Source: JAFHCF01 sp048497495 (GTDB lineage: Bacteria > Pseudomonadota > Alphaproteobacteria > Rhizobiales > Ancalomicrobiaceae). From it: a DNA stretch of 64,000 bases. Positions 1-9,601 of the stretch are shown here, in pieces (position 1 is the first letter of the stretch; each line of letters begins with the position of its first letter). Where the stretch lies: the NCBI GenBank assembly GCA_048497495.1, contig JAFHCF010000244.1:1-64000 (forward strand), read 5' to 3'. The notes under the pieces were generated by a model. That model was not told the DNA's origin, searched no databases, and saw nothing but the letters and a program-made list of their open reading frames with translations. The position numbers and the translations under genes were made by a program.

Positions 1-3000
1 ACCGGCCTCGCCATGGCCGCCGCCACCGGCGCGATCACCGGAACGCCGACGGCGACCCAGACCGCGACGACTCATACCGTGACGGTGACCGACGCCAACA
101 ACGCCACCGCCACCGCGACCTTCTCGCTGACCGTCAACGCCGCGCCGACCGCCACCCAGGCCGTCGCCGCGAAGGTGTTGACCCAGAACAGAGCGGCCAC
201 ATCCTTCACGCCCGTGACCGGATCGGGCGGCACTTCGCCGCTCGCCTATACGGTCTCGCCCGCCCTGCCGACCGGCCTCGTCATGACCGCCGCCACCGGC
301 GCCGTCACCGGCACGCCCACGGTGGCCTCGGCGGCGGCGACCTACACCGTGACGGTGACCGACGCCAACAACGCCACCGCGACCGCGACCTTCTCGCTCA
401 CCGTCAACGCCGCGCCGACCGCCACGCAAGCCGTCGCCTCGACGATCCTCACCCGCAACACGGCGGCGACGTCCTTCACACCGGTGACCGGATCGGGCGG
501 CACCGCGCCGCTCGCCTATACGGTCTCGCCGGCCCTGCCGACCGGTCTCGCCATGGCTTCGGCGACGGGCGCGATCACCGGCACCCCGACATCGGCCTCG
601 GCGGCGGCGACCCATACCGTCACCGTCACCGACGCCAACGGCGCCACCGCCACCGCGACCTTCTCGCTCACGGTGAGCGGAACGGTCAACGCGACCCAGG
701 CGGTCGCCTCGAAGATCCTGACCCGCAACACGGCGGCCGCGTCCTTCACCCCGGTGACCGGATCGGGCGGCACCGCGCCACTCGCCTATACGGTCTCGCC
801 CGCCCTGCCGACCGGCCTCGCCATGGCCGCCGCCACCGGCGCCGTCACCGGCACACCGACCGTGACCTCGGCGGCGACGACCTACACGGTGACCGTCACC
901 GACGCCAACAGCGCCACCGCGACCGCGACCTTCTCGCTCACCGTCAATTCGACGGTCTCGGCCACTCAGGCGATCGCCTCGAGGACGCTCGGCGTCGGCG
1001 CCGCGGCGACGTCCTTCACCCCGGTGACCGGATCGGGCGGCACCGCGCCGCTCGCCTGGTCGGTGGCGCCGGCATTGCCGACCGGCCTGACGATGGCCGC
1101 CGCCACCGGCGCGATCACCGGCACCCCGACGGCGGCCTCGGCGGCCGCGACCTACACCGTGACCGTCACCGACACCAACGGCGCCACCGATACCGCGACC
1201 TTCTCGCTCACCGTCGCCGTCGGGCCGACCGCCACCCAGGCGATCCCCACCAAGTCCCTGACCCGCAACCACGCCGTGACGTCCTTCACGCCCGTGACCG
1301 GATCGGGTGGCACCGCGCCGCTCGCCTGGTCGATCTCGCCGGCGCTTCCCGCCGGCCTGGCGATGGCCTCGGCCACCGGGGCGATCACCGGCACGCCGAC
1401 GGTCGCCTCGGCGGCGGCGACCTACACCGTCACCATCACCGACGCCAACGCCATCACCGCGACCGCGACCTTCTCGCTCACCGTCGACGCGGCGGTCGCC
1501 GCCACCCAGGCGATCGCCGCGAAGGCGATCAGTGTCGGTGTCGCCGCGACGCCGTTCACCCCGGTGACCGGATCGGGCGGCACCGCCCCCCTCGCCTATA
1601 CGGTCTCGCCCGCCCTGCCGACCGGCCTGGCGATGGCCGCCGCGACCGGCGCGATCACCGGCACGCCCTCGGCGATCTCGGCCGCGACCGGCTACACCGT
1701 GACCGTCACCGACGCCAACGGCGCCACCGCCGCGGCGACCTTCACGCTCTCCGTGGTGAACGGCCCGACCGCGACCCGGGTGATCGCCTCCAAGATCCTG
1801 ACCCGGAACAAGGCGGCGACCAGCTTCACCCCGGTGACCGGATCCGGCGGCACCGCGCCCCTCGCCTATACGGTCGCGCCGGCCCTGCCGACCGGCCTCG
1901 TGATGGCCGCCGCCAACGGCGCGATCACCGGCACGGCGACGGCCACATCGGCGGCGGCGACCTACACCGTCACCGTCACCGACGCCAACGGCGCCTCCGC
2001 CACCGCGACCTTCTCGCTCGCCGTCTCGGCCGCGCCGACCGCCACCCGGGTGATCGCCTCCAAGGTGCTGACGGTGAGGAAGGCGGCGACCAGCTTCACC
2101 CCGGTGACGGGGTCGGGCGGCACGGCGCCGCTCGTCTGGTCGGTGGCGCCGGCGCTCCCCGCCGGGCTGTCGATGGCCTCGGCCAGCGGTGCCGTCACCG
2201 GCACCCCGACGGTGACCAGGACGGCGACCGTCCACACCGTGACCATCACCGACGCCAACGGCGCCAGCGCCACGGCGACCTTCACGCTGTCGGTCGTCGA
2301 CGCGCTCACGGCGACCCGCGTCATCGCCACCGCGACCCTGACCAAGGGGACGGCGGCCAACTTCACCCCGGTGACCGGAGCCGGCGGCACCGCCCCCCTC
2401 GCCTGGTCGGTGGCGCCGGCCCTGCCGGCGGGCCTCGCCATGGCCTCCACCACCGGCGCGATCGCCGGCACCCCGACGGTGACCAAGTCGGCGACCGTCC
2501 ACACCGTGACGGTGGCCGACGCCAACGGCGACAGCGCCTCGGCGACCTTCACGCTGACCGTCAACGGCAAGGTCACGGCGACCCGCGTCATCGCCGCCGA
2601 GACCCTGACCAAGGGGACGGCGGCCTCGTTCACCCCGGTGACCGGAGCCGGCGGCACCGCCCCCCTCGCCTGGTCGGTGGCGCCGGCCCTGCCGGCCGGC
2701 CTCGCCATGGCCTCCGCCACCGGCGTGATCACCGGCACCCCGACCGCGACGCAAGCCACGACCGTCCATACCGTGACGGTGACCGACGCCAACGGCGCCA
2801 CCGCCTCGGCGGCCTTCAGGCTGACGGTCCATGCCGAGCTCGACCTGAAGGTGGTGATCACCTCGAGGACCCTGACGCTCGGCCAGAGCGCGCAGGACTT
2901 CAAACCGATCCGCGTCGCGGGGGGAACCGCGCCCTTCACCTTCACGATCTCACCGGCGCTGCCGACGGGGCTCGCCCTCGACGGAGCCACCGGAGTGATC

Positions 3001-3105
3001 TCCGGCACACCCACCGCCGCGTCGGCGACCAGGGCCTATGCGGTGAAGGTGGTCGACGCCAACGGCGCCTCGGGTATCGGCCGATTCACGCTGACCGTCA
3101 CGGCG
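1..3105 (+). repeat. Tandem 270-bp coding repeats (putative Ig modules)
   Basis: The segment encoding the Ig-like modules repeats with a period of exactly 270 bp for about eight units (the CCGGTGACCGGATCGGGCGG core recurs near 210, 480, 750, 1020, 1290, 1560, 1830 and 2100), then 267 bp for the last units. Nucleotide identity is high over the core, so units could expand or contract by recombination. Confidence 0.9.
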
Positions 3106-4560
3106 ATCACCGCGGTCAACGACACCGCGACCACCCGACAGGGCGTGGCGGTGACCATCGACGTGACCGACAACGACGAGGGCGGTCCCTTCACCGCGGT
3201 CCGGCTCGTCGGCCAGCCGGCGCACGGGCGGGCGGCGGTCTCCGGTCTCCGGATCGTCTACACCCCCGACAAGACCTTCACCGGCACGGACCGCTTCTCC
3301 TACCGCGACGTGACGGCGACCAGTGTCTCGGCGCCGGCGACCGTGACGGTGACCGTCTCGCCGCGCCCGGACCCGACCAAGGACGCGGACGTGGTCGGGG
3401 TGATCACGGCGCAGAACCGGATGGCGGAGCAATTCGCCCGCACCCAGATCAGCAACTTCAACGGCCGGCTCGAGAGCATGCACGGCAGCGGGCGCGTCGG
3501 AAATCACCTCGGCGTGACGTTCCGCAACGGCGGGCCGCAATCCCCCGACGAGATCCGCGACGAGCGCGACCGCAGCCGCGCCGACTATCTCGAAAGCCCC
3601 ACCGGGGTGGTCGACAAGAACGGTCCGCGAGGCCCCGACGCCCGTCCCTCGAGCTCCGGGCGACCACACAAGGCCGATCGAGAACCGACGAATCGCGCCG
3701 GGTCGCCGGGAATGGCCGATCTCTTCGATCGTGACTTCTCCTTCTGGGCCACCGGCGCCGTCACCGTCGGACGCATCGACGCCGGCAACCGGGTCGACGC
3801 CACCAAGCTCGACACCAGCGGTCTCAGCGCCGGCGTCGACTATCGCTTCAACGACCTCGTCTCGATCGGCTTCGGTCTCGGCTACGGCCGCGCGACGGCC
3901 GACGTCGGCCTCACCGGGTCCAAGGTCGACGCCACCAGCTACAGTGTCGTCGGCTACGGCAGCCTGCGGCCGACGACGTGGTCCTTCGTCGACCTGATCG
4001 CCGGCTTCGACGAGCTCGCCTTCGATTCCCGCCGATCGATCGACGGAACCGCGGCCTTCGCCGCCGGCGCGCGCAGCGGCCACATGTTCTTCGGTTCTGT
4101 GACGGGCGGCGTCGAATACAAGCGCGACACCTGGATGCTGTCGCCCTATGCCCGCGTCGACGGCCTGTTCGGTTCGCTCGACGGCTTCACCGAGACCGCC
4201 GCCGATCCGAGCAAGGCGCTGCGCTTCGACGACCAGACCCTGTCGTCGCTGAGCGCCAATCTCGGCCTGCGCGGCAAGATCGCCATGGTCTACGACTTCG
4301 GCAAGGTCACACCCTTCTTCCGGGCGGAGCTGCAGCACGACCTGAAGCGCTCGACCACCGCCGGCCTGAGCTGGGCCGACCTGCCCGGCGGGCCGCACTA
4401 CACGCTGGCGATCCCCAACCAGGATTCGACCCGGGTGCTGCTCGGCCTCGGCACCGAACTGGACATCCAGGGCTTCCTCTTCGGCTTCGAATACCAGAAC
4501 ACCTTCGGCGATTCGTCCGAGACCCAGACCGTCACGGCGAAGTTCATCAAGCGCTTCTGA
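1..4560 (+). CDS. Repeat-rich putative Ig-domain surface protein with autotransporter beta-barrel (5' end outside window)
   Basis: The reading frame is open from base 1, and the first codons already lie inside a repeat, so the gene starts upstream of the window. The visible part carries about eleven full putative-Ig repeats of 89-90 residues, each with the marks FTPVTGSGGTAPL and ALPTGLAMA..GAITGTPT. A cadherin/BIg-like domain follows (around residues 1035-1120, motif AVNDTATT), then a polar linker. The last 280 residues form an autotransporter-type barrel ending KFIKRF with a terminal Phe, as expected for outer-membrane insertion. The likely role is a surface-exposed adhesin or passenger anchored in the outer membrane. 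No signal peptide can be checked because the start is missing. Codon use matches the neighbours. Specific ligands cannot be predicted. Confidence 0.85.
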   Translation, partial: TGLAMAAATGAITGTPTATQTATTHTVTVTDANNATATATFSLTVNAAPTATQAVAAKVLTQNRAATSFTPVTGSGGTSPLAYTVSPALPTGLVMTAATGAVTGTPTVASAAATYTVTVTDANNATATATFSLTVNAAPTATQAVASTILTRNTAATSFTPVTGSGGTAPLAYTVSPALPTGLAMASATGAITGTPTSASAAATHTVTVTDANGATATATFSLTVSGTVNATQAVASKILTRNTAAASFTPVTGSGGTAPLAYTVSPALPTGLAMAAATGAVTGTPTVTSAATTYTVTVTDANSATATATFSLTVNSTVSATQAIASRTLGVGAAATSFTPVTGSGGTAPLAWSVAPALPTGLTMAAATGAITGTPTAASAAATYTVTVTDTNGATDTATFSLTVAVGPTATQAIPTKSLTRNHAVTSFTPVTGSGGTAPLAWSISPALPAGLAMASATGAITGTPTVASAAATYTVTITDANAITATATFSLTVDAAVAATQAIAAKAISVGVAATPFTPVTGSGGTAPLAYTVSPALPTGLAMAAATGAITGTPSAISAATGYTVTVTDANGATAAATFTLSVVNGPTATRVIASKILTRNKAATSFTPVTGSGGTAPLAYTVAPALPTGLVMAAANGAITGTATATSAAATYTVTVTDANGASATATFSLAVSAAPTATRVIASKVLTVRKAATSFTPVTGSGGTAPLVWSVAPALPAGLSMASASGAVTGTPTVTRTATVHTVTITDANGASATATFTLSVVDALTATRVIATATLTKGTAANFTPVTGAGGTAPLAWSVAPALPAGLAMASTTGAIAGTPTVTKSATVHTVTVADANGDSASATFTLTVNGKVTATRVIAAETLTKGTAASFTPVTGAGGTAPLAWSVAPALPAGLAMASATGVITGTPTATQATTVHTVTVTDANGATASAAFRLTVHAELDLKVVITSRTLTLGQSAQDFKPIRVAGGTAPFTFTISPALPTGLALDGATGVISGTPTAASATRAYAVKVVDANGASGIGRFTLTVTAITAVNDTATTRQGVAVTIDVTDNDEGGPFTAVRLVGQPAHGRAAVSGLRIVYTPDKTFTGTDRFSYRDVTATSVSAPATVTVTVSPRPDPTKDADVVGVITAQNRMAEQFARTQISNFNGRLESMHGSGRVGNHLGVTFRNGGPQSPDEIRDERDRSRADYLESPTGVVDKNGPRGPDARPSSSGRPHKADREPTNRAGSPGMADLFDRDFSFWATGAVTVGRIDAGNRVDATKLDTSGLSAGVDYRFNDLVSIGFGLGYGRATADVGLTGSKVDATSYSVVGYGSLRPTTWSFVDLIAGFDELAFDSRRSIDGTAAFAAGARSGHMFFGSVTGGVEYKRDTWMLSPYARVDGLFGSLDGFTETAADPSKALRFDDQTLSSLSANLGLRGKIAMVYDFGKVTPFFRAELQHDLKRSTTAGLSWADLPGGPHYTLAIPNQDSTRVLLGLGTELDIQGFLFGFEYQNTFGDSSETQTVTAKFIKRF

Positions 4561-4809
4561 GCCGAGCGCCCCGGACGCCGCGCCACCGGCCTTATCGCCG
4601 GTCGCCGGGTCGACGGGCCTCCCGACCTACCCCAGAGAACCGCGGGCGCTCCCGACCGTGATCCGCGGCGGGCGAGCCGTCCCCGCGCCGTCGCCGCGAC
4701 CTCGCCGGGCGCGGTCGACGGACACGACCGTTTCGTTTACCCGACGCGAACATTCCCTTGCTAATTTGAAACGACGAATCGGCTCGCGCCGCCATCCGAC
4801 AGGTGCTCC

Positions 4810-6285
4810 ATGCAGGCTTCCGAGATCGCACCCCCGCTCCCCACGACACCGGTCGACGAGGGGCTGAACGCCTTCGATTTCGCGCCGGTTTCGCTGTGGC
4901 TCGAGGACTACAGCGGCGTGAAGGTCCTCCTCGAGGAATGGCGCGCCCAGGGCATCACCTCGCTGCGCGATCACCTGCGCGCCGACGTCGGCCGGATCCA
5001 GGCCTGCACCCGGCTGATCCGCGTGATCAAGGTCAACCGCCGGACGCTGGAGCTCTTCGAGGCCGACGACCAGATCCATCTTCTCGCCCGGCTCGATGCC
5101 GTCTTCCGCGACGACATGCTCCTCAATCACATCGAGGAACTGGTGCAACTGTGGGACGGCCACGGCGAGTTTTCCAGCCAATCGGTCAACTACACCCTGT
5201 CGGGCCGCCGCCTCGACATCCTCCTGCGCGGGCGCGTCCTGCCCGGCCACGAGAGCGACTGGTCGCGTGTCCTGGTGGCGATCGAGGACGTCAGCGAGCG
5301 CGAGACCGCGCGGCGCGAACTGGCGCGCGCCGAGGAGCACGCCCGGGGCCTCTTCCATCACTCACCGGTGTCGCTGTGGGTCGAGGACTTCTCCTCGGTG
5401 AAGGCCCTGATCGACGACGTCCGCCGTTGCGGCATCGTCGACTTCCGCACCTTCACCGACGTGCACCCCGAATTCGTCGGGCGTTGCATGAGCGAGATCC
5501 GGGTGATCGACGTCAACCATCAGACGCTGACGATCTTCGGCGCCGAGACCAGATCCGAGCTGCTGCTGCGTCTCCACGACGTCTTCCGCGGCTCGATGCA
5601 CAACCATTTTCGCGAGCAGCTGATCGATCTGTGGAGCGGCAAGCTCTTCCAGCAGCGCGAGGTGGTGAACTATTCGCTGGCCGGCGACGAGATGCATTTC
5701 CTCATGCAATTCTCCGTCCTGCCCGGTCACGAGGAGAACTGGGACCTCGTCCAGGTGGCGCTCACCGACATCACGGCGCGCAAGAAGGCGGAAGCCTATC
5801 TCGAATTCCTCGGCAAGCACGACGTCCTGACCAAGCTCTTCAACCGCTCCTTCTACGTCGACGAGATCGCCCGACTGGAGCGCTCCGAGTTGATGCCGAC
5901 CACCATCGTCATCGCCGACCTCAACGGTCTGAAGGAGGCGAACGACCGCTACGGCCATGCCGTCGGCGACCAACTGCTGCGCCGGGCCGGCGAGATCCTC
6001 GCCAAGGTGATCGAGGAGCCGGGGCGAGCGGCGCGCATCGGCGGCGACGAGTTCGCGCTCCTGCTGCCCGCCAGCGACGAACGCGCCGGCCAGACCCTGA
6101 TGGAGAACATCCGGGAACTCGCCGAACTCAACAACCAGTTCTACGGCGGCGTGCCCCTCAGCTTCGCCCTCGGTGCCGCGACCGGCCGTCCCGGCGAACG
6201 GCTCGAGGACGTCGCCAAGCGCGCCGACGCGCGCATGTACGAGGCCAAGCGCCTGCATTACGCGGAAGCCGGCCGAGCCCGCTGA
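4810..6285 (+). CDS. Diguanylate cyclase with two duplicated PAS-like sensor domains
   Basis: The product is 491 residues and probably makes cyclic di-GMP from two GTP. Two homologous sensor blocks occur in tandem, at about residues 20-165 (PVSLWLEDYSGVK) and 180-325 (PVSLWVEDFSSVK). Each ends with the VLPGHE..W..V.VA pattern typical of PAS-PAC units. The C-terminal GGDEF domain (about 335-485) has an intact GGDEF signature at residues 411-415 and the upstream D-x-NGLKEANDRYGH metal/nucleotide segment. No membrane segment or signal peptide is seen, so it should be cytoplasmic. It stands alone between the adhesin gene and a HAD gene. The ligand of the PAS domains is unknown. Confidence 0.9.
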   Translation: MQASEIAPPLPTTPVDEGLNAFDFAPVSLWLEDYSGVKVLLEEWRAQGITSLRDHLRADVGRIQACTRLIRVIKVNRRTLELFEADDQIHLLARLDAVFRDDMLLNHIEELVQLWDGHGEFSSQSVNYTLSGRRLDILLRGRVLPGHESDWSRVLVAIEDVSERETARRELARAEEHARGLFHHSPVSLWVEDFSSVKALIDDVRRCGIVDFRTFTDVHPEFVGRCMSEIRVIDVNHQTLTIFGAETRSELLLRLHDVFRGSMHNHFREQLIDLWSGKLFQQREVVNYSLAGDEMHFLMQFSVLPGHEENWDLVQVALTDITARKKAEAYLEFLGKHDVLTKLFNRSFYVDEIARLERSELMPTTIVIADLNGLKEANDRYGHAVGDQLLRRAGEILAKVIEEPGRAARIGGDEFALLLPASDERAGQTLMENIRELAELNNQFYGGVPLSFALGAATGRPGERLEDVAKRADARMYEAKRLHYAEAGRAR

Positions 6286-6436
6286 CCGCGCGCCCACGCC
6301 CGACCCCGCGTCGGCCTCGCCTCCCCGCCCCTCCGGTCGCGCGAGGGGTGCGACAACCCACGCGTTGCTCCGACTTTCTCTCCATGAGAGAAAACACGTA
6401 GCGCCCGGTGAAACGCGGCGCGAGGAGACCGGCGAC

Positions 6437-7117
6437 ATGGCTCTGCGGGCACTGATCTTCGACGTCGACGGCACTCTGGCGGAGACCGAGGAGATCCACC
6501 GCGCCGCCTTCAATCGCGCCTTCGCCGAGGACGCGCTCCCCTGGCACTGGGACGTCGACCACTATCGCGAGCTGCTGCGCGTCACCGGCGGCAAGGAGCG
6601 CCTGCGCCACCATGCCGCCCTGATCGGGCTGGCGCCGGACGCCCTCGACGAGGCCCGGATCGGGCGCCTCCATGCCCGCAAGAACGCGATCTACGGCGAA
6701 CTGGTGCGCGGCGGCGCCTGCGAATTGCGCCCCGGGGTCGAGACCCTGATCCGCGACGCCACGGCCCGGGGCCTGCGCCTCGCCATCGCCACCACCACCT
6801 CCCGCGCCAATGTCGAGGCCCTGCTCGCCGCCACCTTCGCCGGCGACGGTGAAACCCTGTTCGAGACGCTGGTCTGCGGCGAGGACGTCGCCGCCAAGAA
6901 GCCGGACCCGGAGGCCTATGTCGTCGCCCTCGACCGGCTCGGTCTCGCGCCCGCCGACTGCCTCGCCCTCGAGGATTCGTCGAACGGCTTGAGCGCGGCG
7001 CGGGGCGCGGGGCTCAGAACCATCGTCACCCCCGGCCTCTACACCGCCCACGAGCGCTTCGAAGGCGCGGCCGAGGTTCGCTCGGACCTTACGGGGTTCG
7101 ATCTCGACGCATGGTGA
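6437..7117 (+). CDS. HAD-superfamily phosphatase, CbbY/Gph-like
   Basis: The product is 226 residues from the ATG that directly precedes the HAD motif I, FDVDGTLAETEE. Motif II lies in the IATTTS region, the Lys in AAKKPDPEAY and motif III in ALEDSSNGLSAARGAG. The helical cap with HRAAFNRAF follows motif I, as in CbbY-type sugar-phosphate phosphatases. CbbY removes xylulose-1,5-bisphosphate in autotrophs, but no Calvin-cycle gene is visible here, so the substrate is open. An in-frame extension to 6173 overlaps the previous gene and has no homology support. Confidence 0.85.
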   Translation: MALRALIFDVDGTLAETEEIHRAAFNRAFAEDALPWHWDVDHYRELLRVTGGKERLRHHAALIGLAPDALDEARIGRLHARKNAIYGELVRGGACELRPGVETLIRDATARGLRLAIATTTSRANVEALLAATFAGDGETLFETLVCGEDVAAKKPDPEAYVVALDRLGLAPADCLALEDSSNGLSAARGAGLRTIVTPGLYTAHERFEGAAEVRSDLTGFDLDAW

Positions 7118-7182
7118 GCGACGGCGCCGAGCGGTGGATCGCTCGGCCGAGATCCGTGGCGGACGGCGCGCCGAGCCGGCGG

Positions 7183-8643
7183 TCACAGGAGCGGACTGGC
7201 CAGCCGCACGAGGTTCTCGAGGAAGCGCCGTGACGGCGGACGCCTACGCCAGGTGTCGAGATCGACGGCGATCGACCGCGCCTCGTATTCGGCCTGGAGC
7301 GCCCGCACCACGGCGGTCACGCCGGGATCGAGGAAGCCGAGCGTGATCTCGAAGTTGAGCCGCAGGCTTCGAATGTCGAGATTGAAGGTCCCGACCAGGG
7401 TGGTCTGGCCGTCGACGGTCAGGCTCTTGGTATGGAGGAGACCGCCCTGGAACTGCCGGATCCGCACGCCGGCGGCGAGGAGTCCGTCGAAGAACGATCG
7501 GCTGGCGTGGCGAACCAGGCGGGAATCGACCCTTTCGGGAACGATCAGCGTCACCGCCACGCCGCGCATCGCCGCCGTCTCCAGCGCCGTCATCACCGCC
7601 TCGTCGGGGACGAAATAGGGCGTGGTGACGACCAGTTCGCGCTCGGCGCCATAGACCGCGCTGAGCACCAGACGGCGGATGTCGTCGCTGTCGAGTTCGG
7701 GACCGGAGGGCACGACCAGGGCGGCGCCCGCCGTCGTCGGCGGGATCTCGGCCCATGCGCCGAGGGGATGAGCCGGCGGCGTCGGCAACTCGCCGGTCTC
7801 CGCCAGCCAGTCCTCGAGGAAGACCGTCTCCAGGGCGGCGACCGCCGGCCCCTCGATGCGCACCATCGCGTCGACCCATTCGCCGAACCCCGCGCCGCGT
7901 TTGAAGACGCGCGGATCGACGAGGTTCATGCTTCCGGTATAGGCGACGCAGCCGTCGACGATCACCAACTTGCGGTGAAGGCGCAGATCGGCGCGCACGA
8001 AGAGGGCACGGATCGGACCGACCGGAAGCGCCGCCTCGATGCGGACGCCGGCCGCCCGCAACCGTCGAACCCGATCCCCGCCGAGGAAAGGACGACTGCC
8101 GACGGCGTCGAGCAGCACGCGGCAACGCACGCCGCGCCCGGCCGCGCGTTCCAAGGCGTCGGCGACCTCGTCGGCGAGCCCGCCGTCCTGCCAGATGTAG
8201 AAGACGAGGTCGCAGGCGTGCCGGGCCGCCTCGAGATCGGCGACGATCGCCCGCAGGATGGCGTCGGCGCCGGCCAGGACGTCGACCCGGTCGCAGCGCA
8301 GCAGCGGGATCCCCGAGACCGCCGCCCCGAGGCGGGCGAGCCGCCTCTGCTGGTCGTTCAACCCGTCGATGTCGCCGCGCGCGCTCGCCGGCAAGGCCGT
8401 CAGACGGCTCAGGAACCGCGTGCGGCCCTCGATGAAGCGACGCAGGCGGAGCCGGCCGAGGGGGCGTTCGCCGACCAACAGATAGAGGACGAAGCCGCCG
8501 ACCGGGAACAGCGCGGTCAAGAGAATCCAGGCGAGGCCGGTGCTGGGTGTGAGCTTGCGGGCGACGACGCGCAGCGACACGGCCAGAAACAGGCCGAGGT
8601 GGAGGCCGACGAAGGCAAATTCGAGCGTCTGGGCATTCCACAT
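7183..8643 (-). CDS. Cardiolipin synthase-type phospholipase D family protein
   Basis: The product is 486 residues. Two hydrophobic N-terminal segments (about residues 8-28 and 38-60) are followed by two PLD domains. Each has an HKD motif: LHRKLVIVDG near residue 225 and LHTKSLTVDG near residue 400, with the trailing GS/GTFNLD element. Bacterial Cls condenses two phosphatidylglycerol molecules, or PG and PE, into cardiolipin at the inner membrane. Length and topology match the ClsA type. The gene is convergent with the preceding HAD gene and stands alone. Confidence 0.88.
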   Translation of the reverse strand: MWNAQTLEFAFVGLHLGLFLAVSLRVVARKLTPSTGLAWILLTALFPVGGFVLYLLVGERPLGRLRLRRFIEGRTRFLSRLTALPASARGDIDGLNDQQRRLARLGAAVSGIPLLRCDRVDVLAGADAILRAIVADLEAARHACDLVFYIWQDGGLADEVADALERAAGRGVRCRVLLDAVGSRPFLGGDRVRRLRAAGVRIEAALPVGPIRALFVRADLRLHRKLVIVDGCVAYTGSMNLVDPRVFKRGAGFGEWVDAMVRIEGPAVAALETVFLEDWLAETGELPTPPAHPLGAWAEIPPTTAGAALVVPSGPELDSDDIRRLVLSAVYGAERELVVTTPYFVPDEAVMTALETAAMRGVAVTLIVPERVDSRLVRHASRSFFDGLLAAGVRIRQFQGGLLHTKSLTVDGQTTLVGTFNLDIRSLRLNFEITLGFLDPGVTAVVRALQAEYEARSIAVDLDTWRRRPPSRRFLENLVRLASPLL

Positions 8644-8802
8644 CGCAATCCCTCGCGGCGCGACGGCGGGCGAGCCGCCACCGATCGACTCACCGATGTG
8701 AGCCGATCGCCGCGGCTTTGTCCAAGTCGGCGTCGAGATCTCCCCGCGTTTCGAACCGTCCGACGGCGCGCCGCGCGCGACGACACGGCATCGGACGCCG
8801 GC

Positions 8803-9480
8803 TCACGACATGGCCGCTTCGACGGCCGACGCGGTGCGCTCGTAATGCGCCGTGAGCAGCCCGCCGGCGCGTGACGCGTCGCGCGCCAGCGCCGCGTCGG
8901 CGAGCGCGGTATGTTCCGCCCGAATGTTGCGGTCGGTTTCGTCGCGGGCTCCGGAGAGTGCCGGAGCGCGATAGCGCGCCGTCTCCATGTAGAGCGTCTG
9001 GAAGAAGTCGAGCAGCCACGTCGACCCGCAGGCGGCGATCAGCGCCCGATGGAAGGCGTAGTGGCGCGCCTCCAGCAGCCGCAATTCCTCGGCGCGGTCG
9101 ACGCGCGCGTCGTGGGGACGATCGGCCTGGCGATTGAGGGCATAGAGCGCGCCGACGATGCCGGTCTCCCAGGCGTCGTCGCCGTCGCGGATCGACAGGG
9201 ACAGCGCCTCGGTCTCGATCAGGATCCGCGTCCGCGTCGCGTCCCACATCTCGTCGCGCGACAGCGAGGCGACCTTGAAGCCGCATTTCGGCACGGACAC
9301 CACGAAGCGCCCGGCCGTCAACCGGTTCAAGGCCTCGCGCAGCGGCGAGAAACCCATTCCATAACGAGCCTTGAGCTCGGCCAGGCGCAACGGCTGGCGA
9401 GGTTCGAAGGCGCCGCTGACGATGTCGTGGCGGAGTTCCTCGAAGGCGCGGTCGGCGAGGGTGGTGGTCTTGGCGAGCAT
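8803..9480 (-). CDS. GntR-family transcriptional regulator (FCD/FadR-type)
   Basis: The product is 225 residues when started at the ATG of MLAKTTTLADRAFEELR, where GntR homology begins; an upstream in-frame extension to 9651 would run through the divergent promoter region. The N-terminal winged helix (about 10-75) contains the LRLAELKARYG..SPLREALNRL pattern. The rest is an FCD ligand domain with metal-binding type residues (HYAFHRALI, HTALADAAL). It is divergent from the gentisate-type dioxygenase operon, and a perfect palindrome lies between them at 9521-9534. It is probably a local repressor answering to an aromatic or organic acid. Confidence 0.88.
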   Translation of the reverse strand: MLAKTTTLADRAFEELRHDIVSGAFEPRQPLRLAELKARYGMGFSPLREALNRLTAGRFVVSVPKCGFKVASLSRDEMWDATRTRILIETEALSLSIRDGDDAWETGIVGALYALNRQADRPHDARVDRAEELRLLEARHYAFHRALIAACGSTWLLDFFQTLYMETARYRAPALSGARDETDRNIRAEHTALADAALARDASRAGGLLTAHYERTASAVEAAMS

Positions 9481-9520
9481 GGCTTCAACATGCACGAATT
9501 CAAACTTTCGCGCAAATCGA

Positions 9521-9534
9521 GATTTTCGAAAATC
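9521..9534. promoter_or_regulatory. Perfect 14-bp palindrome, candidate GntR operator
   Basis: GATTTTCGAAAATC is a perfect inverted repeat in the 121-bp gap between the divergent gntR gene and the cupin dioxygenase gene. A partial copy (GTCGAAAATT) follows about 15 bases downstream. Its place suggests control of both genes by the GntR protein; no binding evidence exists. Confidence 0.5.
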
Positions 9535-9601
9535 ACGGTTGCGGTCGAAAATTCCTCGAGTCAATGTAGGGCCGAGAACCGATGCCCAGGGGGAAACCGC
9601 G

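Noticed and set aside
1..3105. Repeats considered as a CRISPR or minisatellite outside genes
   Set aside because: They are 270-bp coding units in one continuous reading frame with protein-level conservation.
2950..4398. Antisense frame of 482 codons opposite the autotransporter gene
   Set aside because: Low-complexity Arg/Gly/Ala-rich translation, no start signal and full overlap with a well supported gene.
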